Assembly (NCBI RefSeq): GCF_030269685.1
Contig: NZ_BSTT01000007.1
Span: forward strand, 186,001-250,000
Direction: 5' to 3'
Source of the DNA: Actinomycetospora sp. NBRC 106378
GTDB taxonomy: Bacteria > Actinomycetota > Actinomycetes > Mycobacteriales > Pseudonocardiaceae
Length of the DNA stretch: 64,000 bases
Shown: positions 17,723 through 27,823 of the stretch, piece by piece
Layout: each line of letters starts with the position of its first letter
How positions within the stretch are numbered: position 1 is the first letter of the stretch
Position numbers and translations under genes: made by a program
The notes under the pieces: generated by a model
What the model was told of the DNA's origin: nothing
Databases searched by the model: none
What the model saw: only the letters and a program-made list of their open reading frames with translations

Positions 17723-20146
17723 TCAACGGTGGGCGGCGCGGGACGGGCGCAGCACGACCACGTCGTGGGTCCCGCCCGCGATCCGCCCGGCGTACGGGGC
17801 GAAACCGTCGGACGCGACCACCATCTGCCACCACCCGCCGGCGGGAACGTCGAGGGCGAAGCAGCCGTCGGCGCCGGTGCGGACCCGCGCCTGCTGGGTG
17901 CCGTGCGGGTCGACCACCGTGACGACGGCGGGCAGGCCGGACCCGTCGGTGTCGACGACACGGCCCCGCACCCCGGGCGCCGTCCCGACGGCGGGGGTGG
18001 CCGGCTCCGGCGTCGCGGGGGCCTCGCCCGCGGCCTCCGGGTCGATCTCGTGCAGGTCCACGAGGGCGCCGTGCAGGGCGGAGAGCTCGGAGAGGACGTC
18101 GTCGGGGTCGTCGTCCCAGGCCCGGCGACGGTGCTCGCCGGGTCCGCGGCCCTCGGCCAGGGCGTCGACGAGCCCCTGCACGGCCCGCGTGGCGGCGCCG
18201 ACGCGTTGGTGGCGCACCGTCGGGTCCGACCGGCTGGTGTGCTCGAGCTCGAGCGCGGCCTCGACGAGGGCGCGGACCCGCACCGCGCACCGCACCCACG
18301 CGGCGAGCCGGCGGGCGAGCGGCGGGCGCCGACGGGCCCCGCCCGGGGAGAAGCGCAGCGAGAGCGGCACCCCGATCAGCGCGAGCTGGTGCACCGCGGC
18401 GTCGAGCGCGCGGGCGCGGGCGTGCAGGTCCGGCCGGCCGGGACCGTCGTCGGACTCGCCGCGGAGGACCGCAGCGACGTCGGCGGTGGCCGCCCGCAGC
18501 TCCTCGGCGAGCCGGGCGCGGGCCTGCCGTTCGGCCCGCATGGCGGTGATCGGCAGGAACGAGACCGCGACGACGCCACCGATCACCGCGCCCAGCGCGG
18601 TCTCCCCCACCCGCAGCGCGAGGAGCCCGTCGGAGTAGGTGCCCAGCATCTCGTAGAGCTCGGCGACGATGAGGGTCACCGCGAAGGCCATCGACGTGTA
18701 GGACACGCGGAAGAGGTAGAAGCCGACGAAGAGCGCCACGAGGATGACGGTGAGCGCGACGGCGGTGGAGTTCCCGAGCCAGGGCACCACCACGAGGGCG
18801 ACCACGACACCGACCAGGGTGCCCACCGTGCGCTGCACCGCCTTGCGGATGGTCTCGGCCGCGGTGGCCGTGCCGGTGAACGCCAGGAAGCAGGCGAGCA
18901 CCGCCCAGTACCAACGCTGCCCCGACACGGCGTCGCCGAGGGCGATCGCCAGGCCCCCTGCGAGCGCGATCTGGCAGGCCTGCCGAGTGCTCAGCAGCAT
19001 CCCCGTCGCGCGTCCGGTCCCGGGCTGCGCCTCGTCCTCCGGGGCCACCATCGGCCCGACCGTGATGGCGCTGCCGGGCAGGAAGCCCGCGAACAGCTCG
19101 GCGGCCGGGGTGAAGGGCGCCGACCCGTCGGTCCCGTCGTCGGGACGCGGACGGCCGGCCCGGTCCTCGTCGAGCACCGCGTCGAGGTCGGCGAGCGCCA
19201 CCGTGACGGCCTGCTCGGCGGACACGTCGTCGGGGTCGTCCAGGGCCCGGGACAGGGCGGACTCGGCACGGATGACGGCCGCGCGCACGTCGGCGGCGCG
19301 GGCCGGCACGGTGAGCGACCCGGGGATCGCGAGCTGCCCGTCGACGAGGACCGCGGCCTCGTTGACCCGCAGGACGGCGCGGTCGCGCGCCGTCTCGTCG
19401 TCCCGCCGCCACGGCGGTCGGAGCGCGGGGTCCCGGTGCTCGGCGAGGGCGACCCGGACCCGGGCGCCGAAGGAGTCGACCATCCGCCGCAGGCGCCGGG
19501 CCGGACGGTGCGGGACCACGACGAGGGCGATCACCAGCAGCAGGACCGTGGTGGTCGCGAGCGCGAGGACCACGGTCGGGAGCTGGGCGAACGAGAGCTG
19601 CAGGAAGAGGGCGATGAAGTAGCCCATCCACGCGACCATCCCGCATGCGAAGGCCCGCGGCCCGAAGCGGCGCACCCACACCACCGCGAACATCACGACG
19701 ACGAAGAGCGAGAGCGACAGCACCCGGTGCTTGTCGACCAACGTGCTCAGCGTGATCCCGACCAGCATGGCGACCGGCAGGCTCACCTGCGTGATCGCCC
19801 GCCCGCCCGGGGTGGGGTCGGCGGCCGTGAAGGTGGTGATCATGGTGAGGACGGCGCCGAGGACCAGCACGATGATCGCCTGCGTCCCGGCGAGCCCCAG
19901 AACGGCGGCGAGCACCGCGGACGCGGCCAGGGAGAGCGCGAGCGACACGGCCGCCCGGCTGGCGAGCGCGAGGCGCACGTGTCCCGGGTCGGAGGCGAGC
20001 AGACGGTCGCGCGCCCGCACCGTGGCGGCCGCCCGGGGCTCGCGCACCGCGAGCGTCGTGGGCGTCGTGGGCGTCGTCGGGGTGTCGGGCTCCTGTGGCC
20101 CGTCGTCCCGGGTGTCGGTGCGGCGACCGGTCGCCTGGATGGTCAT
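17723..20146 (-). CDS. FUSC-family membrane protein fused to a carboxypeptidase-regulatory-like domain
   Basis: An 807-aa protein with two membrane bundles separated by soluble regions, as in aromatic-acid exporters and fusaric-acid-resistance proteins. The first bundle (about residues 60-215) contains AIIVLVLGAVLTMITTF; the second (about 405-530) contains QRWYWAVLACFLAFTGTATAAETIRKAVQRTVGTLVG, the FUSC signature. The last 70 residues (VRGRVVDTDGSGLPAVVTVVDPHG to YAGRIAGG) look like a CarboxypepD_reg beta-sandwich, unusual for this family. The N-terminus has DTPTTPTTPTT repeats. The ATG at 20146 follows GGGAGG. Substrate unknown. Confidence 0.82.
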   Translation of the reverse strand: MTIQATGRRTDTRDDGPQEPDTPTTPTTPTTLAVREPRAAATVRARDRLLASDPGHVRLALASRAAVSLALSLAASAVLAAVLGLAGTQAIIVLVLGAVLTMITTFTAADPTPGGRAITQVSLPVAMLVGITLSTLVDKHRVLSLSLFVVVMFAVVWVRRFGPRAFACGMVAWMGYFIALFLQLSFAQLPTVVLALATTTVLLLVIALVVVPHRPARRLRRMVDSFGARVRVALAEHRDPALRPPWRRDDETARDRAVLRVNEAAVLVDGQLAIPGSLTVPARAADVRAAVIRAESALSRALDDPDDVSAEQAVTVALADLDAVLDEDRAGRPRPDDGTDGSAPFTPAAELFAGFLPGSAITVGPMVAPEDEAQPGTGRATGMLLSTRQACQIALAGGLAIALGDAVSGQRWYWAVLACFLAFTGTATAAETIRKAVQRTVGTLVGVVVALVVVPWLGNSTAVALTVILVALFVGFYLFRVSYTSMAFAVTLIVAELYEMLGTYSDGLLALRVGETALGAVIGGVVAVSFLPITAMRAERQARARLAEELRAATADVAAVLRGESDDGPGRPDLHARARALDAAVHQLALIGVPLSLRFSPGGARRRPPLARRLAAWVRCAVRVRALVEAALELEHTSRSDPTVRHQRVGAATRAVQGLVDALAEGRGPGEHRRRAWDDDPDDVLSELSALHGALVDLHEIDPEAAGEAPATPEPATPAVGTAPGVRGRVVDTDGSGLPAVVTVVDPHGTQQARVRTGADGCFALDVPAGGWWQMVVASDGFAPYAGRIAGGTHDVVVLRPSRAAHR

Positions 20147-20460
20147 CGTCCTCCCTCGCTCGGCCGCCCTGAATGTTAGCTGCGCGAAGCAATTCGTGGA
20201 GCCGTGGGAGGAGTTCCCCGGCCGGATGTGGTCAATCCCCTCCCGCCCGACGGGTCGCCGAGGGTCACGTCAGGCAGCTTCCGACGCCCGAGACCCTGCC
20301 TGGTGCCACTCTCGTGGCGCGGACGGCCGGGGTCGGCCCGGAGGTCGGCCGGGGGTCGGCCGGGGTCGGGCGGGGTCGGCGGCCGCGAGGGTCACCTCAA
20401 GCAGGCTCCAGGGCGCGCAAGCGCGCCTGGCGTGAACCTCGCTGGCGGAGTCGGGCCGGG
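20147..20460. other. 314-bp gap with short direct repeats
   Basis: Between the FUSC gene start and the apt stop. It holds two copies of GAGGGTCAC(G/C)TCA(G/A)GCAG about 125 bp apart (near 20260 and 20388) and a run of GGTCGGCCGGG-like units around 20330-20380. No convincing gene. The left edge must carry the FUSC promoter. Confidence 0.5.
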
Positions 20461-20994
20461 TCAGCGTTCGAGGACCGTGTGCACCGGCCGCGCCCCGAGC
20501 CGGCCACGCCCACGGAGGCCCGGCAGCTCGAGGACGACCGAGAGGGCCCGGACGTGCGCGCCGCAGCTCTCGACCAGCTCGCTCGCGGCAGCCGCCGTCC
20601 CACCCGTGGCCAGCACGTCGTCCACGAGCAGCACCTGCGCCCCGGCGGTGAGGACCCCCGCGGGCAGCTCGAGCGTCGCCGAGCCGTACTCCAGGTCGTA
20701 GGACCGCGACGCGGCGACCGCGGGCAGCTTGCCCTGCTTGCGCACGGGAACGATGCCGAGACCGAGCGCCTGGGCGACGGCGGCGCCGAGCAGGAAGCCC
20801 CGCGCCTCGATCCCGACGACGACGTCGACGGCCGTCCCGGCCACGGGGGCGCTGAGCAGGCGCGTCGTCGCCGCGAGCCCCGCCGCGTCCGCCAGGACCG
20901 GCGTCAGATCCCAGAACCGGATGCCCGGCTCCGGGAAGTCGGGGACCGCGCGCAGCAACTGCTCGACGGTCCCGCGATCGTCGGCCGGGCTCAC
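20461..20994 (-). CDS. apt: Adenine phosphoribosyltransferase
   Basis: A 177-aa purine salvage enzyme that joins adenine and PRPP to make AMP. It shows FPEPGIRFWDLTPVLAD near the N-terminus, GIEARGFLLGAAVA, the RKQGKLP flexible-loop region, and the PRPP-binding LLVDDVLATGGTA. The GTG at 20994 overlaps the secF stop by four bases (GTGA), so it is the last gene of the secD-secF-apt operon. The same gene order, followed further on by rel, is common in actinobacteria. Confidence 0.94.
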   Translation of the reverse strand: MSPADDRGTVEQLLRAVPDFPEPGIRFWDLTPVLADAAGLAATTRLLSAPVAGTAVDVVVGIEARGFLLGAAVAQALGLGIVPVRKQGKLPAVAASRSYDLEYGSATLELPAGVLTAGAQVLLVDDVLATGGTAAAASELVESCGAHVRALSVVLELPGLRGRGRLGARPVHTVLER

Positions 20995-22331
20995 CGGCGG
21001 CGCTTGCCGCTCGGCCGGCCCGACTTGCCCGCCGGCCGTGCTCCCGGCCGGGGCGCCGCCGCGCGCCCGTCGACCACCGGGCGGGACGAGGCGCCCGCCC
21101 CTGCGGCAGCCACGGCCCGGGTGTCGATGACCTCGGTGTTCTCGCCGCGGGTGGCGCCCTCGTCGCCCTGGCCGCGACGCGCGTTCTTCTGCCGACGCGC
21201 CGCGACGCGCTGGGCCTGCTGGACCCACACGCGGTCGCGCATCGCGAGGTCCACCACGATCGGGGTCGCGAGGAGTACCGAGGACGCGGCACCGATGACC
21301 GTGCCGACCAGCTGCACCAGCGCGAGGTCGCCGAGCACGCCGACCCCCAGGAGCACGACGCCGACCACGAACAGGCCGATCAGCGGCAGCGCGGCGATGA
21401 GCGAGGTGTTCAGCGACCGCATCAGGGTCTGGTTGACCGCGAGGTTCGCGGCCTCGGCGTAGGTCCGCCGACTCAGGCTCTGCAGGCCCCGGGTGTTCTC
21501 GCGGACCTTGTCGAACACCACCACCGTGTCGTAGAGCGAGAACCCGAGGATCGTCAGCAGGCCGATCACGGTCGCGGGCGACACCTCGAAGCCGACCAGC
21601 GAGTACACGCCGGCCGTGACGATGATGTCGTTCGCGAGCGCGACGAGGGCCGCGAAGGCCATCCGCCGCTCGAAGTAGAAGGCCAGGTAGATCGCGACCA
21701 GCACCAGGAACACGACGAGCGCGATGAGGGCCTGGCGGGTGATCTCCCCGCCCCAGCTCGCGCTGACGGCGCTGTCGCTCACCGCGTTCTGGTCGGGCGC
21801 GCCGGCCGTGTCGAGGGGCTGGAACCGGTCGAAGAGGGCCTGACGCAGGGCGACGACCTCGCTCTGCGAGAGCCGGTCGGACTTGATGATGATCGTCGCG
21901 TTCTCGCCGGTGCCCGCGGTCTGCACGGACTCGGCGGGACGGCCGACCGACTGGTCGAAGACCTGCTGCACCTGGCTGACCTCGGCCACCCCGGTCGCGC
22001 CGCGCGCCGGGAACTGCACCGAGGTGCCGCCCTCGAAGTCGATCGAGAAGTTGAAGCCACGCAGGATCATCGACAGCAGGCACACCACGACGACGGCGCC
22101 GAACACCGCGTACCAGGTCTTCGAGCGGCCGACGACGTCGATCCCGCCGTTGCCCTCGTAGAGCTTGTCCAGCCGGCTGCGGCGCACCTGGCGCGCGGCG
22201 GCGGGGTCGGGCTCGTCGTCGGGGTCGGCGTCGTCCGCGTCGAGGTCGGTCGCGCCGGGGACCAGGTCCTCGGGCTCCTCGTCGCGGGGTTCGCGGGCGT
22301 CACGGCCGGAGCGGCCGCCTGCGCGGGTCAT
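20991..22331 (-). CDS. secF: Protein translocase subunit SecF
   Basis: A 446-aa membrane component of SecDF, which uses the proton gradient to help proteins finish crossing the membrane. About 65 polar, acidic residues precede the first helix ([18 protein letters not shown]). Then come the family signatures [15 protein letters not shown], the periplasmic P4 region, and five further helices with [18 protein letters not shown] and [17 protein letters not shown]. The C-terminus is long, basic and Gly/Pro/Arg-rich. The ATG at 22331 overlaps the secD stop (ATGA). Confidence 0.95.
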   Translation of the reverse strand: MTRAGGRSGRDAREPRDEEPEDLVPGATDLDADDADPDDEPDPAAARQVRRSRLDKLYEGNGGIDVVGRSKTWYAVFGAVVVVCLLSMILRGFNFSIDFEGGTSVQFPARGATGVAEVSQVQQVFDQSVGRPAESVQTAGTGENATIIIKSDRLSQSEVVALRQALFDRFQPLDTAGAPDQNAVSDSAVSASWGGEITRQALIALVVFLVLVAIYLAFYFERRMAFAALVALANDIIVTAGVYSLVGFEVSPATVIGLLTILGFSLYDTVVVFDKVRENTRGLQSLSRRTYAEAANLAVNQTLMRSLNTSLIAALPLIGLFVVGVVLLGVGVLGDLALVQLVGTVIGAASSVLLATPIVVDLAMRDRVWVQQAQRVAARRQKNARRGQGDEGATRGENTEVIDTRAVAAAGAGASSRPVVDGRAAAPRPGARPAGKSGRPSGKRRR

Positions 22332-24103
22332 CGGGCACCTCCGCGGCCGGAGCCGCTGCGCGTGGTCGAGCGGGTCGATCGGGTGCTGGAACTGCGGGGG
22401 CCGTCGGGACGCGCTCCCACCCGCGGCGTCGTCCCGGCACGCGGACCGGAACGCCCCGTCTGGTTCGCGACCTTCCCGAGGCCCGACCACGCCGGGCTCG
22501 CGAACAGCTTCGAGTTCGAGGCGAGCGCGAGCAGCGGGTGCGTGACGAGGAAGACCACGACGAGGTCGAGGATCGTCGACATGCCGAGGGTGAACGCGAA
22601 GCCCCGGACCTGCCCGACCGCGAGGACGTAGAGCACGACCGCGGCGAGGAAACTGACCGCGTCGCCGGAGAGGATCGTGCGTCGCGCGCGGGTCCAGCCG
22701 CGGGGCACGGCGGAGCGGAAGCTGCGGCCCTCGCGCATCTCGTCCTTGATCCGTTCGAAGAAGATGACGAACGAGTCCGCCGTGATGCCGATCGCGACGA
22801 TGAACCCGGCGACGCCGGCGAGGTCGAGCGTGAAGCCGATGCTCCGCCCGAGCAGGACCAGCACGGCGTAGACGATCGCGCCCGAGAGGACCAGCGAGAG
22901 GATCGTCAGCACACCGAGCGCCCGGTAGTAGAACAGGGAGTAGACGAACACCAGGATCAGGCCGATGACCCCCGCGATCAGCCCCGCCTCCAGCGACGCG
23001 AGGCCGAGCGTCGCGGAGATCGTCTGTGCGTCGGAGGTGTCGAAGGACAGCGGGAGCGAGCCGTAGCGGAGCACGTTCGCGAGGTCCTGCGCGGACTGCT
23101 GGTTGAAGTTGCCGCTGACCTGGGAGTTGCCGGCGGGCTGGGCCGCCTGGATGACCGGCGCCGACACGACCTCGGAGTCGAGCACGAAGGCGACGGCCTG
23201 GCCGATGTTCGCGCTGGTGTACTGCGCCCAGATGCCGGCGCCCTCGGACTTGAAGGTCACGTCGATGACGTAGCCCGCGCCCTGCGGGTTGGGGCTGGCG
23301 TTTGCGCCGGCCACCTCGGTGCCGGAGAGGATCGACGGGCCGAGGACGTACTTGGCCGTGCCGTCGCGGTCACACGCCACGAGCGGACGCGTCGGGTCGT
23401 CGTACCCGCGCAGCGGGTCGTCCGCACTGCAGTTGAGCGCCTGCAACGCCCGCGCCTGCACCGTGGGGTCGGTGCTCTGCCGGGTCTCCTTGGCCTGGGC
23501 GATCGCCGCCGCCAGCCGCGGGTCCTGCGAGGTGCCGCCGCCGGGCGACGGGGACGGTGGCGTCGGTTGCTGGGCGGGCAGCCGCACGGCCTGCCCGGCG
23601 GGCGCCTGCCCCGGCGTGGCCGCACCGGCGCCGCCGGTCTGACCCTGCTGGCCCGTCGTGCCCTGCTGGCCCGTCTGACCCTGCTGGCCGGTCTGACCCT
23701 GCTGCGCCGCGGGCGGCGTGGCCGCCACCGGCCCGTTGACGACGGGGCGGAAGTAGAGCCGGGCGGTCTGCCCGAGGCTGCGGGCCTGGTCGCCCGACGT
23801 GCCGGGCACGGTGATGACGAGGTTGTTCCCGTTCTGGACGACCTCCGCGCCGGACACGCCCAGACCGTTCACGCGCTGCTCGATGATCTGGCGCGCGAGG
23901 TTCAGCTGGTCGGGCGTCGGCGCGGCCCCGGTCTCGGTGCGGGCCGTGAGGGTGACCTGCGTACCGCCCTGCAGGTCGATACCGAGCTTGGGGGTGGGCC
24001 GACCGTCGCCGGTGAGGAACACCAGGCCGTACAGGACCACCACGATGGCCACGAAGAAGGCCAGGTAGCGCCCGGGCCGGAACCGGACGGTGGGAGGGGC
24101 CAC
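22328..24103 (-). CDS. secD: Protein translocase subunit SecD
   Basis: A 591-aa partner of SecF. The first helix [20 protein letters not shown] is followed by [15 protein letters not shown], a large exported P1 region, and the C-terminal six-helix domain with [53 protein letters not shown] and [27 protein letters not shown]. The P1 region holds an unusual Gln/Gly-rich insert built from QQGQTG-type repeats (about residues 135-160; DNA near 23630-23705), then a Pro/Ala-rich stretch. GTG at 24103 with CCAGGAG upstream. Confidence 0.95.
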   Translation of the reverse strand: MAPPTVRFRPGRYLAFFVAIVVVLYGLVFLTGDGRPTPKLGIDLQGGTQVTLTARTETGAAPTPDQLNLARQIIEQRVNGLGVSGAEVVQNGNNLVITVPGTSGDQARSLGQTARLYFRPVVNGPVAATPPAAQQGQTGQQGQTGQQGTTGQQGQTGGAGAATPGQAPAGQAVRLPAQQPTPPSPSPGGGTSQDPRLAAAIAQAKETRQSTDPTVQARALQALNCSADDPLRGYDDPTRPLVACDRDGTAKYVLGPSILSGTEVAGANASPNPQGAGYVIDVTFKSEGAGIWAQYTSANIGQAVAFVLDSEVVSAPVIQAAQPAGNSQVSGNFNQQSAQDLANVLRYGSLPLSFDTSDAQTISATLGLASLEAGLIAGVIGLILVFVYSLFYYRALGVLTILSLVLSGAIVYAVLVLLGRSIGFTLDLAGVAGFIVAIGITADSFVIFFERIKDEMREGRSFRSAVPRGWTRARRTILSGDAVSFLAAVVLYVLAVGQVRGFAFTLGMSTILDLVVVFLVTHPLLALASNSKLFASPAWSGLGKVANQTGRSGPRAGTTPRVGARPDGPRSSSTRSTRSTTRSGSGRGGAR

Positions 24104-24315
24104 GCTGCGAACTCCTGGGTCGGGCGGGATCGGATCCTCGCGGTCGGGCCCCGCGCGGCGGGCCCGGCGTCGATCACGCCACCCGCCCCACGGGCGCCGC
24201 GGCACCGGGGCCGCGACGGCCCGCGAAGGACCTCACCGCAGGGTAGGACCACCCTCCGACAGCGACCGCACCCGGCCCGTGACGGGCGGCCGGGTGACGT
24301 CCGCTAGGGACGGTC

Positions 24316-24729
24316 TCAGTTGTTGCGGGACTCCTTCGAGCCCGCGGACACACCGTTGCCGTTCTGGTGCGCGTCCTGGGGCTCGCCGGCCACGACCGGC
24401 GCCTGCACCGTGGTCGACGGCTCGTGCTCCACGTCGTCCTCGAGCTCGTCGGCCGGGACGACGCCCTCGGCGTCGGTGGACAGCTTCTCGCGCACCGCGG
24501 CACGCAGCCAGGTGGTGATCACGTCGGGCGCGATCTCGAGGTCGATGGTGCGCTCGTCGTCGGTGTCGACGACGGTGCCGCTGATCCCGGAGGTCATGAG
24601 GACGACGTCCCCGACCGCGATCGCGTTCTGCAGGCTCTCCTGCTGTTGCTGCTGCTTCTTCCGCTGACGGTTCGAGAAGAAGATCATGCCGATCATGAAG
24701 ACGATCAGCAGGGGGAAGAGGAGGTCCAT
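24316..24729 (-). CDS. yajC: Preprotein translocase subunit YajC
   Basis: A 137-aa small membrane protein that associates with SecDF. A single N-terminal helix (LLFPLLIVFMIGMIFFS) is followed by NRQRKKQQQQQESLQNAIAVGDVVLMTSGISGTVVD, the conserved cytosolic core, then an acidic, Gln/Asn-rich tail. It lies 212 bp upstream of secD, a longer gap than in many relatives, and 60 bp downstream of ruvB on the same strand. Confidence 0.94.
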   Translation of the reverse strand: MDLLFPLLIVFMIGMIFFSNRQRKKQQQQQESLQNAIAVGDVVLMTSGISGTVVDTDDERTIDLEIAPDVITTWLRAAVREKLSTDAEGVVPADELEDDVEHEPSTTVQAPVVAGEPQDAHQNGNGVSAGSKESRNN

Positions 24730-24789
24730 CTCACTCCAATGCGGGTACTCGGTCGGATTGACGGTGGGTCCGCCCCCGAGTCTGCCAGC

Positions 24790-25863
24790 TCAGCCGAACA
24801 ACGTCGGCGGGCCCTGCTCATCCGATTCGTCCCGGACGTCCGGTTCCGGCGGTGTCTCGCCCAGGTGGCGCCAGGCCGCCGGGGTCGCCACGCGGCCCCG
24901 CGGGGTGCGCGCGAGCATGCCCGCGCGCACCAGATAGGGCTCGCAGACCTCCTCCACGGTGCCGGGCTCCTCCCCCACCGCGACGGCGAGCGTGGAGACG
25001 CCGACGGGGCCGCCGCCGAAGGAGCGGACGAGGGCACCGAGCACCGCGCGGTCGAGGCGGTCGAGCCCCAGTTCGTCGACGTCGTAGACCGCGAGCGCGG
25101 CCCGCGCCACGTCCCGGGTGACCCGCCCGTCGGCGCGCACCTCGGCGTAGTCCCGCACCCGGCGGAGCAGCCGGTTGGCGATCCGGGGGGTGCCCCGGGA
25201 GCGGCGCGCGATCTCGCGCCCGCCGTCGGGCAGCAGGTCGACCTCGAGGATCTGGGCGCTGCGGCGGACCACCAGTTCGAGGTCCGACGGCTCGTAGAAC
25301 TCCATGTGCCCGGTGAAACCGAAGCGGTCGCGCAGCGGGCCGGTCAGCGAGCCCGCCCGCGTGGTGGCGCCGACCAGCGTGAACGGGGCAACGTCCAGCG
25401 GGATCGAGGTGGCGCCGGGCCCCTTCCCGACCACGATGTCGACCCGGAAGTCCTCCATCGCGAGATACAGCATCTCCTCCGCCGGACGCGCCATCCGGTG
25501 GATCTCGTCGATGAAGAGCACGTCGCCCTCGACCAGGTTGGACAGCATCGCCGCGAGGTCGCCCGCGCGCTCCAGGGCGGGGCCGCTCGTGATGCGGACG
25601 CCGCTGCCGAGCTCGGTGCCGATGATCATGGCGAGGCTCGTCTTGCCGAGGCCGGGCGGCCCGGAGAGCAGCACGTGGTCCGGTGGGCGACCGCGACGCA
25701 TGGCGCCCTGCAGCACGAGATCCAACTGCTCGCGCACGCGCGGCTGCCCGATGAACTCGGTCAGCCGAGCAGGCCGCAGCCGGTTCTCCAGGTCGGACTC
25801 GCCGACCTCGCGGGTGGCCGCCAGTGCCCGCTCCAGGTCGGCCGAGAGCTCGTCGCCGCTCAT
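24790..25863 (-). CDS. ruvB: Holliday junction branch migration ATPase RuvB
   Basis: A 357-aa AAA+ motor that drives branch migration with RuvA. It has the Walker A motif GPPGLGKTS, Walker [10 protein letters not shown], sensor 1 VGATTRAG, the arginine finger region GPLRDRFGF, and a C-terminal winged-helix domain with [13 protein letters not shown]. The start [14 protein letters not shown] at 25863 lies 34 nt after the ruvA stop. Standard ruvC-ruvA-ruvB order. Confidence 0.96.
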   Translation of the reverse strand: MSGDELSADLERALAATREVGESDLENRLRPARLTEFIGQPRVREQLDLVLQGAMRRGRPPDHVLLSGPPGLGKTSLAMIIGTELGSGVRITSGPALERAGDLAAMLSNLVEGDVLFIDEIHRMARPAEEMLYLAMEDFRVDIVVGKGPGATSIPLDVAPFTLVGATTRAGSLTGPLRDRFGFTGHMEFYEPSDLELVVRRSAQILEVDLLPDGGREIARRSRGTPRIANRLLRRVRDYAEVRADGRVTRDVARAALAVYDVDELGLDRLDRAVLGALVRSFGGGPVGVSTLAVAVGEEPGTVEEVCEPYLVRAGMLARTPRGRVATPAAWRHLGETPPEPDVRDESDEQGPPTLFG

Positions 25864-25897
25864 GCCCCGCCCCCGCTGCCCGGCCGGTCCCGCTCCG

Positions 25898-26524
25898 TCA
25901 CCGGTTCGGTCCCAGCCGGTGCAGCGCCGCGCGGAGCACCGCCGACGACCCGGCCGTCTCGCCGAGCGCCCCGACGGTCTCGTCGACGGCCTTCTCGGCC
26001 GGCTTCGCCGCGAACCCGAGCCCGACGAGGGCCTCCACCACCTGCTCGCGCATGGTTCCCGACGCGACGACCGACGCGGCGGCGCCGTCCTCCGCACCCG
26101 CGGGCAGGTCGGCCACCGGGTCCGGCGGCGCGACCTTGTCCCGCAGCTCCACGACGAGCCGCTCGGCGCCCTTGCGGCCGATGCCCGGCACGCTCATGAG
26201 CGTGGTGAGGTTCCCGTCGGCGAGGGCCCGGGACAGCGCCCCGGGGTCGAGCACTGCGAGCGTGGCCAGCGCCAGCCGGGGGCCGACGCCCGTGACGGTC
26301 TGCAGCAGGCCGAACAGCTCCCGTTCGGCGGCGTCGGCGAAGCCGAACAGGGTGAGCGAGTCCTCCCGGACCACGAGCGCCGTCTCGAGCCGCGCGGCCT
26401 GGCCCCGGCGCAGCCCGGCCAGGGTGGTGGGCGTCGCCTGGACCGCCATCCCGACCCCGCCGACCTCGACCACCGCGTGGTCGAGCCCCACCGAGAGGAC
26501 CTCCCCGCGCACCGACGAGATCAT
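25898..26524 (-). CDS. ruvA: Holliday junction DNA helicase subunit RuvA
   Basis: A 208-aa protein that forms the tetramer holding the four-way junction. It has an N-terminal OB fold ([25 protein letters not shown]), two helix-hairpin-helix motifs ([20 protein letters not shown] and [19 protein letters not shown]), and the C-terminal RuvB-contact helices ([24 protein letters not shown]). The ATG is at 26524. A 116-bp gap separates it from ruvC. Confidence 0.96.
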   Translation of the reverse strand: MISSVRGEVLSVGLDHAVVEVGGVGMAVQATPTTLAGLRRGQAARLETALVVREDSLTLFGFADAAERELFGLLQTVTGVGPRLALATLAVLDPGALSRALADGNLTTLMSVPGIGRKGAERLVVELRDKVAPPDPVADLPAGAEDGAAASVVASGTMREQVVEALVGLGFAAKPAEKAVDETVGALGETAGSSAVLRAALHRLGPNR

Positions 26525-26640
26525 CGCCCACCTCTCCCCGACCGACCCCGTGCCACGAACACCTGTTCGACGCGGAACGCTACCGAAGGGGAGCGACGAT
26601 CACGCGCGGACCCGCCGGGCGGCGTGCCCGAACGGGTCGG

Positions 26641-27213
26641 TCAGCGGGTACTGCGCCGACGGGTCGCGGCGGCGAGCTTCGCGGCGTGGACCTTCGACAG
26701 CTCGGCGGCCCGGGCCTGGGCCTCGGCCATCCGGGCGGCCATCGGCGCCCGCCAGCAGTGGCAGACGGCGAGCGCGAGGGCGTCGGCGGCGTCGGCGGGT
26801 TTCGGCGGCGTGTCGAGGGAGAGCACGCGGGTGACCATGGCCGTCACCTGCGCCTTGTCCGCGCGCCCCGACCCGGTCACCGCCGCCTTGACCTCCGAGG
26901 GCGTGTGGAACGCGACCGGCAGCCCGGCGCGCCCCGCGACGAGAGCCACGACGCCGCCGGCCTGGGCCGTCCCGATCACCGAGCGCACGTTGTGCTGGCT
27001 GAAGACGCGCTCGACCGCGACGACGTCGGGTCGGTGCCGGGCGATCCAGCCCTCCACCGCGTCAGCGATCGCGCCGAGCCGGGCCGCCACCTCCTCGTCG
27101 GGCGGGGTGCGGACCACGTCGACGGCGATCGCGCGGACCTCGCGGCCCCGCACGCCCTCGACCACGCCGAGGCCGCACCGGGTCAGCCCGGGGTCGACGC
27201 CCAGTACCCGCAT
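26641..27213 (-). CDS. ruvC: Crossover junction endodeoxyribonuclease RuvC
   Basis: A 190-aa Holliday junction resolvase. The acidic active site is intact: [12 protein letters not shown] (Asp7), [12 protein letters not shown] (Glu near 69), and the C-terminal [12 protein letters not shown] pair, with the DNA-binding [14 protein letters not shown]. The tail after about residue 165 is basic and helical. ATG at 27213. A 19-bp palindrome lies 18 nt upstream. Confidence 0.95.
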   Translation of the reverse strand: MRVLGVDPGLTRCGLGVVEGVRGREVRAIAVDVVRTPPDEEVAARLGAIADAVEGWIARHRPDVVAVERVFSQHNVRSVIGTAQAGGVVALVAGRAGLPVAFHTPSEVKAAVTGSGRADKAQVTAMVTRVLSLDTPPKPADAADALALAVCHCWRAPMAARMAEAQARAAELSKVHAAKLAAATRRRSTR

Positions 27214-27231
27214 CCGTCCCCCGTCGCTCGG

Positions 27232-27250
27232 TGGTCCACCCGGTGGACCA
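27232..27250. promoter_or_regulatory. Perfect 19-bp palindrome upstream of ruvC
   Basis: TGGTCCACC and GGTGGACCA flank a single C, 18 nt before the ruvC start and 90 nt before the divergent DUF1348 gene. It could be an operator or a hairpin in the ruvC leader. It does not resemble the actinobacterial SOS box. Confidence 0.45.
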
Positions 27251-27339
27251 GGTGGCCCCGGTCGCACGCTACCGACCGCTCCGGGACGACCCGGACGACG
27301 ACGCGCCCGGCACCGTCCGGACGTGGTGAGGTGATCACC

Positions 27340-27804
27340 ATGAGCAGCCCTGACGAGGCCCGTCCCCCGTTCCCGCCCTTCGATGCCGAGACCGCCGCGA
27401 AGAAGGTGCGGGCCGCGGAGAACGCCTGGAACACCCGCGACCCGGAGAAGGTGTCGCTGGCCTACACCTCCGACACGGTGTGGCGGAACCGCAGCGAGTG
27501 GGTGCGGGGACGCGAGGAGGTCGTGGCCTTCCTGACCCGCAAGTGGGAGCGCGAGCTCGACTACGCCCTGCGCAAGTCGCTGTGGGCCTTCGCCGGCAAC
27601 CGGATCGCGGTGCGCTTCCAGTACGAGTGCCGCGACGCCGACGGGCAGTGGTGGCGCTGCTACGGCAACGAGAACTGGGAGTTCGCCGAGAACGGCCTCA
27701 TGCAGCGTCGCGAGGCGAGCATCAACGACCTGCGGATCACCGAGGACGAGCGCCGCATCGTCGGGGCGCGCGCCGAGGGCGACGAGTCCGACATCCCCGT
27801 CTGA
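27340..27804 (+). CDS. DUF1348 / NTF2-like protein
   Basis: A 154-aa nuclear-transport-factor-2-fold protein of the DUF1348 group. Characteristic stretches are [61 protein letters not shown] and [25 protein letters not shown]. The family is widespread and uncharacterised; enzymes of related fold bind small molecules. The ATG at 27340 has GGTGAGGTG upstream. Divergent from ruvC, and ends 20 bp before the convergent AlkB-like gene. Confidence 0.88.
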   Translation: MSSPDEARPPFPPFDAETAAKKVRAAENAWNTRDPEKVSLAYTSDTVWRNRSEWVRGREEVVAFLTRKWERELDYALRKSLWAFAGNRIAVRFQYECRDADGQWWRCYGNENWEFAENGLMQRREASINDLRITEDERRIVGARAEGDESDIPV

Positions 27805-27823
27805 CCGCAACTCCCGGCCGGGC

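Noticed and set aside
24104-24315. A separate gene or riboswitch in the yajC-secD gap
   Set aside because: No frame with proper codon use fits, and I could not find a conserved riboswitch core. The gap probably only carries the secD leader.
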